Shown here piece after piece: positions 5,309-6,272 of a stretch of DNA of 6,272 bases. The DNA comes from Phycisphaeraceae bacterium (GTDB lineage: Bacteria; Planctomycetota; Phycisphaerae; Phycisphaerales; Phycisphaeraceae): positions 1 to 6,272 of the forward strand of contig JADZET010000343.1 of the NCBI GenBank assembly GCA_020850375.1, read 5' to 3'. The notes beneath the pieces were generated by a model. That model saw nothing but the letters and a program-made list of their open reading frames with translations. It was not told the origin of the DNA and searched no databases. Both the position numbers and the translations under genes were made by a program. Numbering within the stretch: position 1 is the first letter of the stretch; each line of letters starts with the position of its first letter.

Positions 5309-6272
5309 ATGCTCGAGGGCACGATTAGTTTTGACGCCATGACGCGCAGGGTCAGAGCACGCGGGATCGTGCCGCCCGTGCCGCCGGAGCGGCCGATGGT
5401 GCTGCATGCGCGGGTGGTCAGCGGGGCCGGGGGCGGGCCGGACAAGACGATCCTGCGCAGCCCTCACTTTCTGGACCATGAGCGGTTCGACATGGCGGCG
5501 GCTTACCTCTATCCCACGGGGGACCCGGGCATCCGGGTGATCCAGGGGCACGCTGAGCGATGGGGCTGCCCGTTGCACCTGATCCCCGAGGGCGGGCCGG
5601 TGGACACGCGATCGCTGCGGGACATGCTCGAGCTGTGCCGTCGGCTGAACGTGACGATCTGGCACGCGCACGATTACAAGTCGAACCTGATGGGGGTGCT
5701 GCTGCGTCGGCGCTGGCCGATGAGGCTGGTCACGACGGTGCATGGGTGGACGTGCGACTCGCCGCGGGCGAGGCTCTATTACTGGCTCGATCGGCAGGTC
5801 CTGCGTTTCTATGAGAAGGTGATCCTTGTCAGCCCGAGTCTGATGGAGCCCTGTCTGTCCCACGGGGTGCCGATGGAGCGGATCGTTTACGTGCCCAACG
5901 CGATCGACCCGGCGGATTTTCAGCGTCAGCACACCCGGATGCAGGCCCGCGAGAGGCTTGGGCTGAACCCGGAGCGGCGGATCATCGGGCTGATCGGGCG
6001 GCTGAGCCCGGAGAAGGGCATCGACCGGGCGATTGACGTGCTGGCGCATCTGCGGCGGCATCACCCGACGATCGAGCTGCACGTGATCGGCGACGGTCCG
6101 GAGAAGGCCAAGCTCCAGTTGCATGCGAGGAATAACGGTGTGGCTGAGGCGGTGCACTTCCAGGGGTGGCAGCCGGACGTTCGGCCGTGGCTCGAGGCGA
6201 TGGACGTGCTGCTCTCGGCCAGCCATCAGGAAGCGGCGGCGAACGTGCTGCTCGAGGCGATGGCGATGGAAA
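5309..6272 (+). CDS. GT4-family (GT-B fold) glycosyltransferase, N-terminal part (runs off right edge)
   Basis: The frame is open from ATG 5309 to the edge: 321 codons plus one base, lacking the C-terminus. The N-terminal Rossmann domain shows VLHARVV followed by GGGPDKTIL (41-49), a glycine-rich acceptor-side loop, then WHAHDYKSN (118-126) and TTVHGW (142-147). The second domain begins with IIGLIGRLSPEKG (225-237), in which R231 and K236 are the usual donor-phosphate ligands. VIGDGPE (259-265) follows, and E308/E316 form the EX7E pair before LEAMAME. The enzyme would be cytosolic or membrane-associated and transfer a sugar from a nucleotide-sugar donor to a glycan or lipid carrier; the sugar is not predictable. 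It begins 24 bp after the radical SAM gene, likely in the same operon. The start is uncertain: ATGs at 5339 and 5396 are in frame, and 5396 has the best ribosome binding site. Confidence 0.87.
   Translation, partial: MLEGTISFDAMTRRVRARGIVPPVPPERPMVLHARVVSGAGGGPDKTILRSPHFLDHERFDMAAAYLYPTGDPGIRVIQGHAERWGCPLHLIPEGGPVDTRSLRDMLELCRRLNVTIWHAHDYKSNLMGVLLRRRWPMRLVTTVHGWTCDSPRARLYYWLDRQVLRFYEKVILVSPSLMEPCLSHGVPMERIVYVPNAIDPADFQRQHTRMQARERLGLNPERRIIGLIGRLSPEKGIDRAIDVLAHLRRHHPTIELHVIGDGPEKAKLQLHARNNGVAEAVHFQGWQPDVRPWLEAMDVLLSASHQEAAANVLLEAMAME
5386..5389 (+). promoter_or_regulatory. Candidate Shine-Dalgarno site for an alternative start at 5396
   Basis: GGAG lies six bases before an in-frame ATG at 5396 (residue 30 of the longer form). 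Starting there would give MVLHARVVSGAGGG at the N-terminus, which is where GT4 enzymes normally begin. The 5309 start has only GGGA (5299-5302), six bases away. Confidence 0.35.

Noticed and set aside
4364..6226. Long minus-strand open frame of 620 codons opposite the radical SAM and GT4 genes
   Set aside because: Its translation is Arg/Pro/His/Gln-rich without domains, the usual antisense shadow of GC-rich genes. Both plus-strand genes carry intact family motifs.
6190..6263. A 14-base direct repeat (GCTCGAGGCGATGG) at 6190 and 6250, exactly 60 bases apart
   Set aside because: Both copies encode Leu-Glu-Ala-Met in frame at normal positions of the GT4 fold; the repeat is explained by shared amino acids and codon preference.

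Overview
The window is a GC-rich bacterial chromosome segment with five protein-coding genes and no RNA genes, CRISPR arrays or recognisable mobile elements. Gene content and style (an exosortase-type O-antigen/O-glycosylation ligase, large GT-C membrane enzymes, mixed use of Shine-Dalgarno sites, heavily G/C-ending codons) fit an environmental Gram-negative bacterium. A member of the Planctomycetota, perhaps Phycisphaerae-like, is my best guess, but this is inference from gene style and not from a marker gene.

Layout: (1) A minus-strand gene starts at 799 and runs off the left edge; it is the N-terminal 266 residues of a GT39/ArnT-like membrane glycosyltransferase. (2) A 210-bp divergent intergenic region (800-1009) separates it from (3) a second, plus-strand GT39-like membrane glycosyltransferase (1010-2482). 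(4) After a 151-bp gap without a clear gene comes a polytopic O-antigen ligase-like protein (2634-4058). (5) Overlapping it by ATGA is a radical SAM protein with a short SPASM-type C-terminal domain (4055-5284). (6) 24 bp later a GT4-family GT-B glycosyltransferase begins (5309) and runs off the right edge after 321 codons.

The plus-strand genes look like part of an operon for assembling a surface polysaccharide or glycosylating exported proteins. The cytosolic GT4 enzyme would add sugars from nucleotide-sugar donors. The GT-C enzymes would transfer sugars from polyprenyl-phosphate donors on the outer face of the membrane. The ligase would move or polymerise the lipid-linked glycan. The radical SAM enzyme is the least expected member: its close coupling to the ligase suggests a sugar- or peptide-modifying step in the same pathway, with substrate unknown.

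The least ordinary observations are the radical SAM gene coupled to the ligase with a reduced auxiliary-cluster cysteine set, a 12-bp perfect palindrome over the start codon of the leftmost gene, a strand-wide G bias that inverts codon preference between the two strands, and small repeats or hairpins in the two intergenic regions. I see no clearly new system; the radical SAM/ligase/GT4 unit is the best candidate for follow-up.
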